Below are positions 46,424 through 56,021 of a DNA stretch of 64,000 nucleotides, piece after piece; within the stretch, counting starts at the first letter, position 1, and each line of letters begins with the position of its first letter. The stretch is from positions 124,001 through 188,000 of the forward strand of contig NZ_AQYB01000033.1 of the NCBI RefSeq assembly GCF_000377005.1, in the 5' to 3' direction. The translations under genes and the position numbers were made by a program. The notes under the pieces were generated by a model. That model saw only the letters and a list, made by a program, of their open reading frames with translations. It made no database searches and was not told the origin of the DNA. The stretch comes from Streptococcus minor DSM 17118. Lineage in GTDB: Bacteria > Bacillota > Bacilli > Lactobacillales > Streptococcaceae.

Positions 46424-46888
46424 ATGAGAAAATATAGTGTTCCAGTTGCCATTTTCCTCATGGTTGGCCTTGATCAATTGGTCAAGTGGTGGACAGTGGA
46501 GAATATCCCTCTGGATACAAATCGGGATTTTATTCCTCATGTGATGAGTTTGGCTTACTTGCGTAATTACGGTGCTGCTTGGTCTCTCCTACAACATCAG
46601 CAAACCTTGTTTACGATTGTGACACTAGTTGTTTTGTCTGTAGCTATTTGGTATTTGATCAAGAACCTTCAAGCTAGCTTGTTACTAGTAAATGGTCTTT
46701 GCCTGATTATTGCAGGAGGATTGGGAAACTTTATAGACCGAGTTCGATTAGGCTATGTGGTGGATATGTTTCACTTAGATTTTATAAATTTTCCTGTTTT
46801 TAATGTAGCGGATTCCTATCTGACGGTGGGTGTTCTGATTTTGTTTATTTGGATCATGAAAGAAGAGGATCATGGAGTTAAAAATTGA
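46424..46888 (+). CDS. lspA: Lipoprotein signal peptidase
   Basis: The 154-residue aspartyl protease of the membrane cleaves signal peptides from diacylated prolipoproteins. It has four membrane segments. Catalytic aspartates lie in GGLGNFIDRVRLGYVVDM and FNVADSYLTVGV (about 106 and 128). NYGAAWSL is also conserved. It overlaps the next gene by 17 bases. Confidence 0.96.
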   Translation: MRKYSVPVAIFLMVGLDQLVKWWTVENIPLDTNRDFIPHVMSLAYLRNYGAAWSLLQHQQTLFTIVTLVVLSVAIWYLIKNLQASLLLVNGLCLIIAGGLGNFIDRVRLGYVVDMFHLDFINFPVFNVADSYLTVGVLILFIWIMKEEDHGVKN

Positions 46889-47768
46889 AACAGGCGGTCT
46901 TCGTCTAGATAAGGCCTTGGCTGATTTGACAGAATTGTCCCGAACGGTCGCCAGTGAACAAATAAAACTGGGTCAGGTTTTGGTCAATGGCCAAGTCAGG
47001 AAAGCTAAGTACACAGTTCAAACAGGTGATATCATCTCTTATCAGATACCTGAAGTGGAAGAAATCCACTATGTAGCTGAAGATATTCCTTTAGATATTG
47101 TCTATGAAGATGCTGATGTAGCCGTTGTTAATAAGCCACAAGGGATGGTTGTTCATCCTTCTGCTGGCCATACCTCTGGTACCTTGGTCAATGCACTGCT
47201 CTATCATATCAAGGATTTATCCGGTATCAACGGAGTGTTACGACCGGGTATTGTTCATCGCATTGATAAGGATACCTCAGGACTCCTCATGATTGCGAAA
47301 AATGACCAGGCGCATGCTACTTTGGCTGGCGAGCTCAAATCAAAAAAATCTCTTCGTAAGTATCTTGCCATTGTGCATGGTCATTTACCAAATGATCGTG
47401 GGGTTATTGAAGCTCCAATTGGTCGTTCGGAGAAAGATCGCAAAAAGCAAGCAGTAACAGGTAAGGGAAAGGAAGCAGTCACACGTTTTCAGGTCTTAGA
47501 ACGCTTTGGAGATTATAGCTTAATTGAATTGACATTAGAGACTGGTCGAACTCACCAAATCCGTGTACACATGGCCTATATCGGACATCCAGTGGCAGGT
47601 GACCCTGTATATGGCCCTAAAAAAACACTCAAAGGTCATGGTCAGTTTCTCCACGCGCAAACCCTTGGGTTTACCCATCCTAAAACAGGGGAGCTAGTTC
47701 GTTTTACCGCCCAACCACCAACTATCTTTTTAGAAACCTTGCAGAAATTGAGGAGTAAACAGCAATAG
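46872..47768 (+). CDS. rluD: RluD-type rRNA pseudouridine synthase
   Basis: The 298-residue enzyme has an N-terminal S4 domain (about 12-60) and a catalytic domain with VVNKPQGMVVHP, then PGIVHRIDKDTSGLLM (catalytic Asp near 138) and LETGRTHQIRVHM. RluD-type enzymes modify 23S rRNA helix 69; the precise site is inferred. Translational overlap with lspA matches the usual streptococcal order. Confidence 0.92.
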   Translation: MELKIETGGLRLDKALADLTELSRTVASEQIKLGQVLVNGQVRKAKYTVQTGDIISYQIPEVEEIHYVAEDIPLDIVYEDADVAVVNKPQGMVVHPSAGHTSGTLVNALLYHIKDLSGINGVLRPGIVHRIDKDTSGLLMIAKNDQAHATLAGELKSKKSLRKYLAIVHGHLPNDRGVIEAPIGRSEKDRKKQAVTGKGKEAVTRFQVLERFGDYSLIELTLETGRTHQIRVHMAYIGHPVAGDPVYGPKKTLKGHGQFLHAQTLGFTHPKTGELVRFTAQPPTIFLETLQKLRSKQQ

Positions 47769-47789
47769 AACGGACTATTAGTCAGTAAC

Positions 47790-47818
47790 TTGTAGAATAA
47801 AGCAACATTTGCTATACT
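47790..47818 (+). promoter_or_regulatory. Promoter of the PhnA-like gene
   Basis: TTGTAG (47790-47795) and TATACT (47813-47818) are spaced by 17 bases, with an extended TGC before the -10. Confidence 0.65.
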
Positions 47819-47848
47819 GAAATCATCAAAAATAAATGGAGATTAGAA

Positions 47849-48184
47849 ATGAAAACTTTACCAAATTGCCCAAAATGCAGCTCAGAATATGTTTATGAAG
47901 ATGGAGTGCTACTCATCTGTCCTGAGTGTGCCTATGAATGGAATCCAGAGGAAGTTGTAGAAGAAGAAGGTGTTGTCGCTATCGATGCCAATGGCAACCG
48001 CTTGTCAGATGGAGATACGGTCACTCTCATAAAGGATCTTAAGGTCAAAGGTGCACCCAAAGATTTAAAGCAAGGAACTCGTGTCAAGGGAATTCGCATC
48101 GTAGAAGGAGATCACAATATCGATTGTAAAATTGATGGCTTCGGTGCTATGAAATTGAAATCAGAATTCGTTAAAAAAATCTAA
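47849..48184 (+). CDS. PhnA/YjdM-family zinc-ribbon protein
   Basis: The 111-residue protein has an N-terminal zinc ribbon [20 protein letters not shown] with two CxxC pairs (about residues 6-27). Its C-terminal PhnA domain (about 45-111) contains [15 protein letters not shown]. Despite the historic alkylphosphonate name, the function of this family is not established. It is a single-gene unit with its own promoter and terminator. Confidence 0.88.
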   Translation: MKTLPNCPKCSSEYVYEDGVLLICPECAYEWNPEEVVEEEGVVAIDANGNRLSDGDTVTLIKDLKVKGAPKDLKQGTRVKGIRIVEGDHNIDCKIDGFGAMKLKSEFVKKI

Positions 48185-48185
48185 G

Positions 48186-48208
48186 GGCTGGTCCAAACCA
48201 GTCTTTTT
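48186..48208 (+). terminator. Terminator of the PhnA-like gene
   Basis: GGCTGGT (48186-48192) and ACCAGTC (48197-48203) with loop CCAA, followed by TTTTT. Confidence 0.82.
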
Positions 48209-48222
48209 CTAGGAAGGAATCT

Positions 48223-48876
48223 ATGTACAAAAATAATCTTTTATTTTATTCACGTTGCCTACTAGCTATTTTGGCAGTTCTCGGCACAACTATTCAGTTA
48301 TTTAAACATGGTTTTGGGATGATGATGTACTATACAGTACAATCCAACCTTTTAGTCAGCATATTTGCTATTTATATGGTAGTAGCTATGCAGCAAAATA
48401 AGGACTTACAATCGACAAAGTTTTTGCGCATCAAGGCAGCAATTACCATGTCTATCATGATTACCTTTGTCATCTATCATTTGATGCTAGCCCCTTTAGC
48501 GACTAATTTCTGGAGGGTGGAAAACATTCTTTGTCACTACATCACCCCACTGTATTTCTTTTTTGATACCTTATTGGTGGACCGTCAGCGTCAGTATAAC
48601 AAGGTAGATCCGGTTTATTGGACAGCCTTACCTGTCTTTTATATGCTTTTTGCCCTCTTTAATGGTTTAGTTTTAAAATGGCCTATTCCAGATGCGAAGG
48701 ATAGCCCTTTTGCCTATTACTTTATAAACGTTACGAAATATGGTTGGGGTTATGTCGCTATACATGCAGTTGTTATATTTATAGTCTACATCTTATCTGG
48801 TTATCTTCTCTACGCACTTAAGTCAATGAACTGGAAGAGTTCAAACCGGCTCTTGGTATCAAAAACCGAACGTTAG
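48223..48876 (+). CDS. Pr6Pr-family membrane protein
   Basis: The 217-residue protein has six hydrophobic segments. The central HYITPLYFFFDTLLVDRQR and FPxY-like wording match the Pr6Pr (FAR-17a/AIG1-like) family. Related eukaryotic proteins hydrolyse lipid esters, but the bacterial members are uncharacterised. AAGGAA precedes the ATG. It lies between the phnA terminator and the pyrR leader. Confidence 0.7.
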   Translation: MYKNNLLFYSRCLLAILAVLGTTIQLFKHGFGMMMYYTVQSNLLVSIFAIYMVVAMQQNKDLQSTKFLRIKAAITMSIMITFVIYHLMLAPLATNFWRVENILCHYITPLYFFFDTLLVDRQRQYNKVDPVYWTALPVFYMLFALFNGLVLKWPIPDAKDSPFAYYFINVTKYGWGYVAIHAVVIFIVYILSGYLLYALKSMNWKSSNRLLVSKTER

Positions 48877-48917
48877 TGAAGAAAAATGAAAAAAATGTGG
48901 ATTTTGAAGAAAATCAT

Positions 48918-48946
48918 TTGTCAGTCCCTTTGTTTTTTGTTATACT
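48918..48946 (+). promoter_or_regulatory. pyrR operon promoter
   Basis: TTGTCA (48918-48923) and TATACT (48941-48946) have 17-base spacing. Confidence 0.75.
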
Positions 48947-49070
48947 GTATGAAAATAAAATCCTTTAAAAATTGTCCTGTGAGGCATTCAAGGAGTATCA
49001 TGTAGAGATAGGACAACTGTGCTTTGTTGTACCTAAATTTTCTGAAGTCTCCTTGTTAAGGAGATTTTTT
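48947..49070 (+). promoter_or_regulatory. PyrR-binding attenuator of pyrR-pyrB-carA-carB
   Basis: The PyrR loop core GTCCTGTGAGGC is at 48974-48985. The terminator TCTCCTT-gtt-AAGGAGA (49048-49064) is followed by six T. This makes the operon self-regulated by its first gene. Confidence 0.9.
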
Positions 49071-49167
49071 CTATGTCTTTTAGTCAATCTAAGATTAGAG
49101 ACAGGGTAGTTGTTCGTACTTAAGCACGAACTAGAAACAATGTATTATGATTGTTGGAGGTCTTTTG

Positions 49168-49689
49168 ATGAAAACAAAAGAAATCGTTGATGATATGACG
49201 ATGAAACGCGCCATTACTCGAATAACATATGAGATTATTGAGCGCAATAAGAATCTTGAGAATGTCGTTTTGGCCGGAATTAAGACAAGAGGTGTCTTTA
49301 TTGCAAAGCGAATTCAGGAGAGATTAAAACAGTTAGAAGGTATCGATGTCCCTCTGGGAGAACTCGATACAAAACATTTCCGTGATGATATGAAAGTAGA
49401 TGAAGATACTACAGTCATGGTAGCTGATATCAATAATCGCGATATTATTTTAGTAGATGATGTACTATACACAGGTCGGACTATCCGTGCTGCTATTGAT
49501 AATCTGGTCAGTCTGGGGCGACCATCTCGCGTCAGTTTGGCAGTTTTGATAGACAGAGGCCACAGAGAATTACCGATTCGGGCAGATTATGTTGGAAAAA
49601 ATATCCCAACTAGTCGCTCAGAGGAAATCATTGTTCATATGACCGAGGTTGATGGACAAGATACAGTTCTTTTAGTAGACGCTGAATAG
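49168..49689 (+). CDS. pyrR: Pyrimidine operon attenuator / uracil phosphoribosyltransferase
   Basis: The 173-residue RNA-binding regulator has the PRPP loop [16 protein letters not shown] at about residues 96-111. It binds the leader loops upstream of pyrK, pyrF and itself when UMP/UTP is high and causes termination. The GGAGG site selects the ATG at 49168; the longer frame from 49147 includes the site itself. Confidence 0.96.
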   Translation: MKTKEIVDDMTMKRAITRITYEIIERNKNLENVVLAGIKTRGVFIAKRIQERLKQLEGIDVPLGELDTKHFRDDMKVDEDTTVMVADINNRDIILVDDVLYTGRTIRAAIDNLVSLGRPSRVSLAVLIDRGHRELPIRADYVGKNIPTSRSEEIIVHMTEVDGQDTVLLVDAE

Positions 49690-49735
49690 TTCATACATGC
49701 ATCATTTTTATTAAAAAGGGTAAAAGGATATCATC

Positions 49736-50662
49736 ATGACAATTACAAATGGAAAAGTTTCACTCAAGCACTTAGTAACAATGGAAACACTCTCTAATGA
49801 AGAAGTGCTAGGACTCATAAAACGAGGCATCCAATTCAAAAATGGTGAGGTCGATATCAATCACGATCGAACTTACTATGCCTCCAATCTTTTCTTTGAA
49901 GATTCGACACGGACGCATAAGTCTTTTGAAATGGCAGAGTTACGGCTAGGCATGGGGATGATTGACTTTGATGCTAGGACTAGTTCTGTGAACAAAGGTG
50001 AAACGCTCTATGATACGATTTTGACCATGAGTGCCCTAGGGGTGGACATCTGTGTGATTCGCCATTCAGAAGTGGATTACTACAAGCAGTTAATCGATAG
50101 CCCGACCATTCAGACTTCTATCGTCAATGGTGGTGATGGCTCTGGTCAACATCCGAGTCAGTCTCTCCTTGATTTAATGACTATCTATGAGGAATTTGGT
50201 GGTTTTGAAGGTCTAAAGATTGTCATCGCAGGTGATATTACCCATTCCCGAGTGGCGAAGTCCAATATGCAGGTCCTTAAGAGATTGGGAGCTCAAATCT
50301 ACTTTACAGGTCCAAGTCAATGGTATTCTGAAGACTTTGATGTCTATGGGCAACATGTAGAAATAGATGATGTGATTGAAGAAATTGATGTCCTCATGTT
50401 GTTACGCGTACAGCATGAACGCCATGATGGACAAGATAGTTTTTCAAAAGAAGACTACAATCGCCAGTTTGGTTTGACAGAGGCTCGCTACAAACGATTG
50501 AAAGAGTCAGCGATTGTGATGCATCCAGCTCCAGTTAACCGGGATGTAGAGATTGATGATAGCTTGGTTGAGGCACCTAAGGCCCGTATTGTCCGCCAGA
50601 TGACCAATGGTGTGTTTGTCCGTATGGCTATCTTGGAAGCTGTGCTCAATGGTAAGGCTTAA
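49736..50662 (+). CDS. pyrB: Aspartate carbamoyltransferase catalytic subunit
   Basis: The 308-residue enzyme makes carbamoyl aspartate. The carbamoyl-phosphate motif [20 protein letters not shown] is at about residues 53-72, [11 protein letters not shown] at 138-148, and [10 protein letters not shown] near 260. No regulatory pyrI gene follows, as usual in Gram-positives. It lies 46 bases after pyrR with AAAAGGATATC as ribosome site. Confidence 0.97.
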   Translation: MTITNGKVSLKHLVTMETLSNEEVLGLIKRGIQFKNGEVDINHDRTYYASNLFFEDSTRTHKSFEMAELRLGMGMIDFDARTSSVNKGETLYDTILTMSALGVDICVIRHSEVDYYKQLIDSPTIQTSIVNGGDGSGQHPSQSLLDLMTIYEEFGGFEGLKIVIAGDITHSRVAKSNMQVLKRLGAQIYFTGPSQWYSEDFDVYGQHVEIDDVIEEIDVLMLLRVQHERHDGQDSFSKEDYNRQFGLTEARYKRLKESAIVMHPAPVNRDVEIDDSLVEAPKARIVRQMTNGVFVRMAILEAVLNGKA

Positions 50663-50693
50663 TCCAGTGAGCCCTAGACTAGAAAGTGAAAAT

Positions 50694-51782
50694 ATGTCAA
50701 AAAGATTATTAATATTGGAAGACGGTACGATTTTTGAAGGTCAAGCCTTTGGTGCTGACATAGATGTAACTGGTGAAATTGTCTTTAATACTGGTATGAC
50801 AGGCTATCAAGAATCTATCACTGATCAGTCTTATAATGGTCAGATCTTGACCTTCACCTATCCACTGGTTGGGAATTATGGGATTAATCGAGATGATTAC
50901 GAATCGATTAATCCAACTTGTAAGGGTGTGGTTGTGGCAGAAGCAGCTCGTAGAGCTAGCAACTGGCGCAATCAGATGACTCTGGATGAATTTTTAAAGG
51001 CTAAGAAAATCCCAGGCATTTCTGGTGTTGACACTCGAGCTTTGACCAAGATTATTCGTCAGCATGGTACGATGCGTGCCACTTTGGCCAATGCCGGAGA
51101 TTCCATTGAACATTTACTTGATCAGCTTCGTGCAACTGTATTACCAACCAACAATGTGGAACAAGTGTCTACTAAAACAGCCTATCCTGCCCCAGGAATT
51201 GGTAAAAATATCGTTCTAGTAGACTTTGGCCTCAAACATTCTATCTTGCGCGAATTATCCAAACGTAACTGTAACATTACTGTTGTGCCTTTCGATACAA
51301 AAGCTGAGGAGATTTTAAATCTTGATCCAGATGGAGTTATGCTATCCAATGGTCCAGGGAATCCAGACGATGTGCCAGAAGCATTGGATATGATTCGAGG
51401 TATTTTGGGGAAAATTCCAATTTTTGGTATCTGTATGGGACACCAGCTTTTTGCCAAAGCGAACGGGGCTGAAACCTATAAAATGAAATTTGGTCATCGA
51501 GGTTTTAACCATGCGGTGCGTGAAATTGCGACAGGACGAGTTGACTTTACCAGTCAGAACCATGGTTTTGCAGTTTCTAGAGAGAATTTCCCAGAAGAAC
51601 TGATGATTACCCACGAAGAAATCAATGACCAATCTATTGAGGGAGTGCGTCATCGTCATTTCCCTGCATTCTCTGTTCAATTTCACCCAGATGCTGCTCC
51701 AGGTCCGCATGATGCTGCCTATCTCTTTGATGAATTTCTTGAGATGATTGATGCCTTCAGGTTGGAGAGAAGCAGTCGTTAA
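50694..51782 (+). CDS. carA: Carbamoyl-phosphate synthase small subunit
   Basis: The 362-residue glutamine amidotransferase supplies ammonia to CarB. The class I GATase triad is visible: cysteine in [10 protein letters not shown], and HPD in [13 protein letters not shown]. The N-terminal CPSase domain starts [16 protein letters not shown]. The start at 50694 gives the family N-terminus; the longer frame from 50607 overlaps pyrB. The ribosome site (GAAAGTGA) is weak, so coupling to pyrB is possible. Confidence 0.95.
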   Translation: MSKRLLILEDGTIFEGQAFGADIDVTGEIVFNTGMTGYQESITDQSYNGQILTFTYPLVGNYGINRDDYESINPTCKGVVVAEAARRASNWRNQMTLDEFLKAKKIPGISGVDTRALTKIIRQHGTMRATLANAGDSIEHLLDQLRATVLPTNNVEQVSTKTAYPAPGIGKNIVLVDFGLKHSILRELSKRNCNITVVPFDTKAEEILNLDPDGVMLSNGPGNPDDVPEALDMIRGILGKIPIFGICMGHQLFAKANGAETYKMKFGHRGFNHAVREIATGRVDFTSQNHGFAVSRENFPEELMITHEEINDQSIEGVRHRHFPAFSVQFHPDAAPGPHDAAYLFDEFLEMIDAFRLERSSR

Positions 51783-52039
51783 TCTAGAGGACATTCTGAT
51801 GAGAAGATGACAGTGAAAGGCCCGATAGAGGGTCACCTCTTGGTAAGAAGTATTTAATTCTATCCTGCGAGATAGAGAATAGAAAGGAGAGGATACGGTT
51901 CGAGAAAACGTTGGTTTTCCTATTCGAACACGCCCTAAGGACTGTGCGAAAAAGATAAACTTCGCCTTGACGCTTGTAGCGTTGGCGTCTAGTTTTCTAT
52001 TTTCTCTGTGTCCTCTTAACGGGCTTTGTATCATAAATT
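51783..52039 (+). other. Structured 257-base gap between carA and carB
   Basis: No gene is evident on the plus strand. The stretch contains several nested inverted sequences, for example GACGCT-tgt-AGCGT with GCGTC after it (around 51968-51991). It has no PyrR loop matching the three pyr leaders and no T-run terminator. The last 20 bases before the carB ATG lack a ribosome site. It looks like an inserted intergenic repeat or a structured leader. Confidence 0.4.
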
Positions 52040-55000
52040 ATGCCGAAACGTACTGATATAAAAAAAATTATGGTCATTGGTTCTGGTCCGATTATCATTG
52101 GTCAAGCTGCTGAATTTGACTATGCTGGAACCCAAGCTTGTCTGGCTTTGAAGGAGGAGGGATATAGCGTAGTTTTAGTTAATTCCAATCCTGCTACCAT
52201 CATGACTGATAAGGAGATTGCGGATAAGGTTTATATCGAACCAATTACCATCGAATTTGTGAGTCGGATTTTGCGTAAAGAGCGTCCAGATGCTCTTTTA
52301 CCAACACTTGGTGGGCAAACTGGTCTCAACATGGCCATGGAACTGTCTAAAGCTGGTATTCTGGAGGAACTTGGGGTAGAACTCTTGGGAACTAAGTTAT
52401 CGGCAATTGACCAAGCGGAGGATCGGGATCTCTTCAAGAAACTGATGGAGGATTTAAAACAGCCGATTCCAGAATCTGAAATTGTTACTACAGTTGAGGA
52501 AGCAGTGACTTTTGCTAAGACCATTGGCTATCCAGTTATCGTTCGCCCAGCTTTTACCTTGGGCGGTACTGGTGGTGGTATGTGTGCCAATGAGGATGAG
52601 TTGAGGGAAATCGCTAAGAATGGTCTGAAATTATCCCCTGTGACTCAGTGCTTGATTGAACGTTCTATTGCTGGTTTCAAGGAAATTGAGTACGAAGTGA
52701 TGCGAGATGCGGCAGATAATGCCCTAGTTGTCTGTAATATGGAAAACTTTGACCCTGTGGGGATTCATACAGGAGATTCTATCGTTTTTGCGCCAACCCA
52801 GACGCTCTCAGACATTGAAAATCAACTGCTACGGGACGCTAGTCTAAGTATCATTCGTGCCCTCAAAATCGAAGGAGGCTGTAATGTGCAGCTAGCCCTA
52901 GATCCACATAGCTTCAAATATTATGTCATTGAAGTCAATCCGAGGGTATCTCGTTCCTCGGCTCTTGCTTCCAAGGCAACCGGTTACCCCATTGCTAAAC
53001 TAGCTGCAAAAATCGCCGTTGGTCTAACCTTGGATGAGATGATCAATCCTGTCACTGGAACTACTTATGCTATGTTTGAACCAGCTCTAGACTACGTAGT
53101 TTCCAAGATTCCACGTTTTCCATTTGATAAGTTTGAGCACGGAGAGCGCAGTCTTGGTACCCAGATGAAGGCAACCGGTGAAGTGATGGCTATCGGTCGC
53201 AATATTGAAGAAAGTTTGCTCAAGGCTTGTCGCTCTTTAGAAATCGGTGTTTTCCATAATGAAATGCCAGAACTGGTAGAAAAATCAGATGACCAACTCA
53301 TCGAAAAAATTGTCAAAGCGCAAGATGATAGGCTCTTTTACGTTTCGGAGGCTATTCGCCGAGGGTTCTCCATCGAAGAGATTGCAGAGCTAACGAAGAT
53401 TGATGTCTTTTTCCTTGATAAATTGCTTCATATCTATGAAATAGAAGAAGCATTGAAAAGCAACAACAAAGATATAGAGCTCTTAAAGGAAGCCAAGCGA
53501 AATGGTTTTTCAGACCGCAAGATTGCAGAACTGTGGAATACAGACACAGCGGATGTTCGTAAACTACGTACAGAGAATAAAATAATCCCTGTTTACAAGA
53601 TGGTCGATACCTGTGCGGCTGAGTTTGAATCCACAACCCCTTATTTCTACTCCACCTACGAGTGGGAAAACGAGTCTATCACGTCAGACAAGGAATCCGT
53701 TATCGTTTTAGGTTCAGGTCCTATCCGTATTGGACAAGGTGTTGAGTTTGACTATGCGACCGTACATTGTGTCAAAGCCATCCAGGCTGCAGGATATGAA
53801 GCGATTATCATGAACTCGAATCCTGAGACCGTCTCAACAGATTTCTCTGTTTCAGATAAACTTTATTTTGAGCCCCTAACTTTCGAAGATGTCATGAATG
53901 TCATTGACTTAGAACAACCAAAAGGTGTTGTTGTTCAGTTTGGTGGACAAACAGCTATTAACCTAGCAGAAAGTCTTTCTGAAGTAGGAGTGCCCATCCT
54001 GGGGACACAAGTTGCTGATTTGGATCGGGCTGAAGACAGAGACCTCTTTGAAAAAGCGCTTACGGAATTAGGTATTCCTCAACCGCCAGGACAAACAGCT
54101 AGCAATGAAGAAGAAGCGGTGCTAGCTGCTCGTAAGATTGGTTTTCCAGTCTTAGTGCGACCTTCCTATGTCCTTGGTGGTCGTGCGATGGAAATCGTGG
54201 AAAACGAAGAAGACCTTCGTTCCTATATGCGAACAGCGGTTAAAGCCAGTCCAGAACACCCAGTCTTAGTTGACTCTTATATTGTGGGTCGGGAATGCGA
54301 AGTGGATGCCATTTCGGACGGCCGTTTTGTTTTGATTCCTGGTATTATGGAACACATCGAGCGAGCTGGTGTCCATTCAGGTGACTCCATGGCAGTTTAT
54401 CCACCACAAACCCTCTCCAAAGAAATTCAAGCTACTATTGCAGACTATACGAAACGTTTAGCGATAGGCCTCAACTGTATCGGTATGATGAATATCCAAT
54501 TTGTCATTAAGGATGAGACTGTTTACGTTATTGAGGTTAATCCACGTGCTAGTCGGACTGTACCATTTCTATCCAAGGTGACAGATATTCCGATGGCTCA
54601 AGTTGCAACGAAGCTGATGCTGGGTCAGACTTTGGAAGAACTGGGATATGAAGATGGACTTTATCCTGAGAGTCCACAGGTTCATGTTAAAGCTCCGGTC
54701 TTCTCTTTCACAAAATTAGCTAAGGTCGATAGCTTACTCGGACCAGAAATGAAATCTACCGGTGAGGTCATGGGTTCGGATATTACCCTTGAAAAAGCTC
54801 TCTACAAGGCCTTTGAAGCCTCATATTTTCACTTGCCAGAGTTTGGTAATGTGGTATTCACCATCGCAGATGATACTAAAAAAGAAGCTCTTAAGTTGGC
54901 TAAACGCTTTGCCAACATTGGCTATGGCATCCTTGCTACCGAGGGAACAGCCAGATACTTTGCAGAACATGGATTGGACAGTATCCATGTTGCTAAGGTT

Positions 55001-55219
55001 GGTGAAGATATAGACAATGACATTCCTGCTTTGGTTCGTGCCAAGAAGGTTCAAGCTATTGTGAATACGGTGGGGACCAAGCGGACTGATGATGCAGTCG
55101 GAACAGCTATCCGTAGTTCAGCAATAGAACAAGGTGTTCCACTTTTTACAGCACTTGATACAGCTGATGCCATGGTCCGTGTTCTGGAAAGTCGAAGTTT
55201 CATGACGCAAGCAATATAA
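52040..55219 (+). CDS. carB: Carbamoyl-phosphate synthase large subunit
   Basis: The 1059-residue enzyme makes carbamoyl phosphate from bicarbonate, ammonia and two ATP. It has two homologous ATP-grasp halves, with [20 protein letters not shown] at residues 12-31 and [20 protein letters not shown] near 557-576. An oligomerisation region lies between them, and a C-terminal MGS-like allosteric domain starts at about 930. Length is normal for Gram-positives. Unusually, no Shine-Dalgarno sequence is visible before the ATG. Confidence 0.97.
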   Translation: MPKRTDIKKIMVIGSGPIIIGQAAEFDYAGTQACLALKEEGYSVVLVNSNPATIMTDKEIADKVYIEPITIEFVSRILRKERPDALLPTLGGQTGLNMAMELSKAGILEELGVELLGTKLSAIDQAEDRDLFKKLMEDLKQPIPESEIVTTVEEAVTFAKTIGYPVIVRPAFTLGGTGGGMCANEDELREIAKNGLKLSPVTQCLIERSIAGFKEIEYEVMRDAADNALVVCNMENFDPVGIHTGDSIVFAPTQTLSDIENQLLRDASLSIIRALKIEGGCNVQLALDPHSFKYYVIEVNPRVSRSSALASKATGYPIAKLAAKIAVGLTLDEMINPVTGTTYAMFEPALDYVVSKIPRFPFDKFEHGERSLGTQMKATGEVMAIGRNIEESLLKACRSLEIGVFHNEMPELVEKSDDQLIEKIVKAQDDRLFYVSEAIRRGFSIEEIAELTKIDVFFLDKLLHIYEIEEALKSNNKDIELLKEAKRNGFSDRKIAELWNTDTADVRKLRTENKIIPVYKMVDTCAAEFESTTPYFYSTYEWENESITSDKESVIVLGSGPIRIGQGVEFDYATVHCVKAIQAAGYEAIIMNSNPETVSTDFSVSDKLYFEPLTFEDVMNVIDLEQPKGVVVQFGGQTAINLAESLSEVGVPILGTQVADLDRAEDRDLFEKALTELGIPQPPGQTASNEEEAVLAARKIGFPVLVRPSYVLGGRAMEIVENEEDLRSYMRTAVKASPEHPVLVDSYIVGRECEVDAISDGRFVLIPGIMEHIERAGVHSGDSMAVYPPQTLSKEIQATIADYTKRLAIGLNCIGMMNIQFVIKDETVYVIEVNPRASRTVPFLSKVTDIPMAQVATKLMLGQTLEELGYEDGLYPESPQVHVKAPVFSFTKLAKVDSLLGPEMKSTGEVMGSDITLEKALYKAFEASYFHLPEFGNVVFTIADDTKKEALKLAKRFANIGYGILATEGTARYFAEHGLDSIHVAKVGEDIDNDIPALVRAKKVQAIVNTVGTKRTDDAVGTAIRSSAIEQGVPLFTALDTADAMVRVLESRSFMTQAI

Positions 55220-55230
55220 AACGAATATTA

Positions 55231-55254
55231 GTCCGAGATTTCTCGGGCTTTTTT
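55231..55254 (+). terminator. carB terminator
   Basis: GTCCGAGA (55231-55238) and TCTCGGGC (55241-55248), followed by six T. Confidence 0.88.
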
Positions 55255-55306
55255 GATGAAGAAAATGCTATACTAGAAAAAGAAAAAGTGAGAAAGCGAG
55301 TGTTTC

Positions 55307-55879
55307 ATGAATAAACAACTAGAAGAAATGACATTAGAGGAACTGTGGCAACTTTTTCCTATTTTTTTGGTTGAACATCGTTCGGAATGGGCAGATTGGT
55401 ACCAAGAAGAGAGTCATTCTTTATATAGTCAGCTGCCAGAAGGGCTGGTGAAACGAATTTCACATGTAGGGAGCACAGCTATTCCCAGCATTTGGGCAAA
55501 AAATATCGTGGATATTCTGCTGGAAGTAGCCAGCAAGGAAGACTTGCCTATCGTTGTGGACATATTGAAAGAAAAAGGCTGGCGAGTCATGTATCAAGAG
55601 TCTAACCAAAGCAGCCTCAATAAGGGCTACACCGAAGATGGTTTTGCAGACCGAGTTTTTCATCTCCATCTACGCCTTGTCGGAGACCATGACGAACTTT
55701 ATTTTCGAGATTATCTGTTGGATCATCCAGATATTGCAAAGGACTACGAAGAGATGAAGCTAAGTCTCTGGAAAACATTTGAGCATGACAGAAATGGCTA
55801 TACAAACGCTAAAACGACCTTCATAAAAAAATATACTCAACTGGCAAAAAAAGCCTACGAGGGGCGATATGGGAAGTAG
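55307..55879 (+). CDS. GrpB family (UPF0157) nucleotidyltransferase-like protein
   Basis: The 190-residue protein has the GrpB-type core: ISHVGSTAIPSIWAKNIVDI, then LHLRLVGDHDELYFRDYL and DYEEMKLSLW. The family shares the nucleotidyltransferase fold, but its activity is mostly unknown; some streptococcal members sit beside unrelated genes. A single-gene unit with an extended -10 (TGCTATACT at 55267-55275) and its own terminator. Confidence 0.88.
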   Translation: MNKQLEEMTLEELWQLFPIFLVEHRSEWADWYQEESHSLYSQLPEGLVKRISHVGSTAIPSIWAKNIVDILLEVASKEDLPIVVDILKEKGWRVMYQESNQSSLNKGYTEDGFADRVFHLHLRLVGDHDELYFRDYLLDHPDIAKDYEEMKLSLWKTFEHDRNGYTNAKTTFIKKYTQLAKKAYEGRYGK

Positions 55880-55907
55880 TCTGGGAGATAATTTACATAA
55901 GTCTGAT

Positions 55908-55934
55908 AATGGTGAGGTGCCCTCATCATTTTTT
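55908..55934 (+). terminator. Terminator of the GrpB-family gene
   Basis: AATGGTGAGG (55908-55917) and CCTCATCATT (55921-55930) form a 10-base-pair stem followed by T. Confidence 0.85.
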
Positions 55935-55965
55935 ATCAATCAGAGTCAAATCATCATGAAAAGGG

Positions 55966-55994
55966 TTGTTAAAGTGAGTCAATCATGCTAGAAT
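55966..55994 (+). promoter_or_regulatory. Promoter of the leucine-rich-repeat protein gene
   Basis: TTGTTA (55966-55971) and TAGAAT (55989-55994) are spaced by 17 bases, 27 bases before the ATG. Confidence 0.65.
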
Positions 55995-56021
55995 ATGACT
56001 AGTAAAATCAGGAGGTTTATT

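Noticed and set aside
51342..52034. 230-residue open frame on the minus strand across the carA end and the carA-carB gap
   Set aside because: Most of it is antisense to the well-supported carA, it has no recognisable domain, and the composition is not protein-like.
51783..52039. Fourth PyrR attenuator before carB
   Set aside because: No GTCCNGNGAGG-type loop and no T-run terminator are present.
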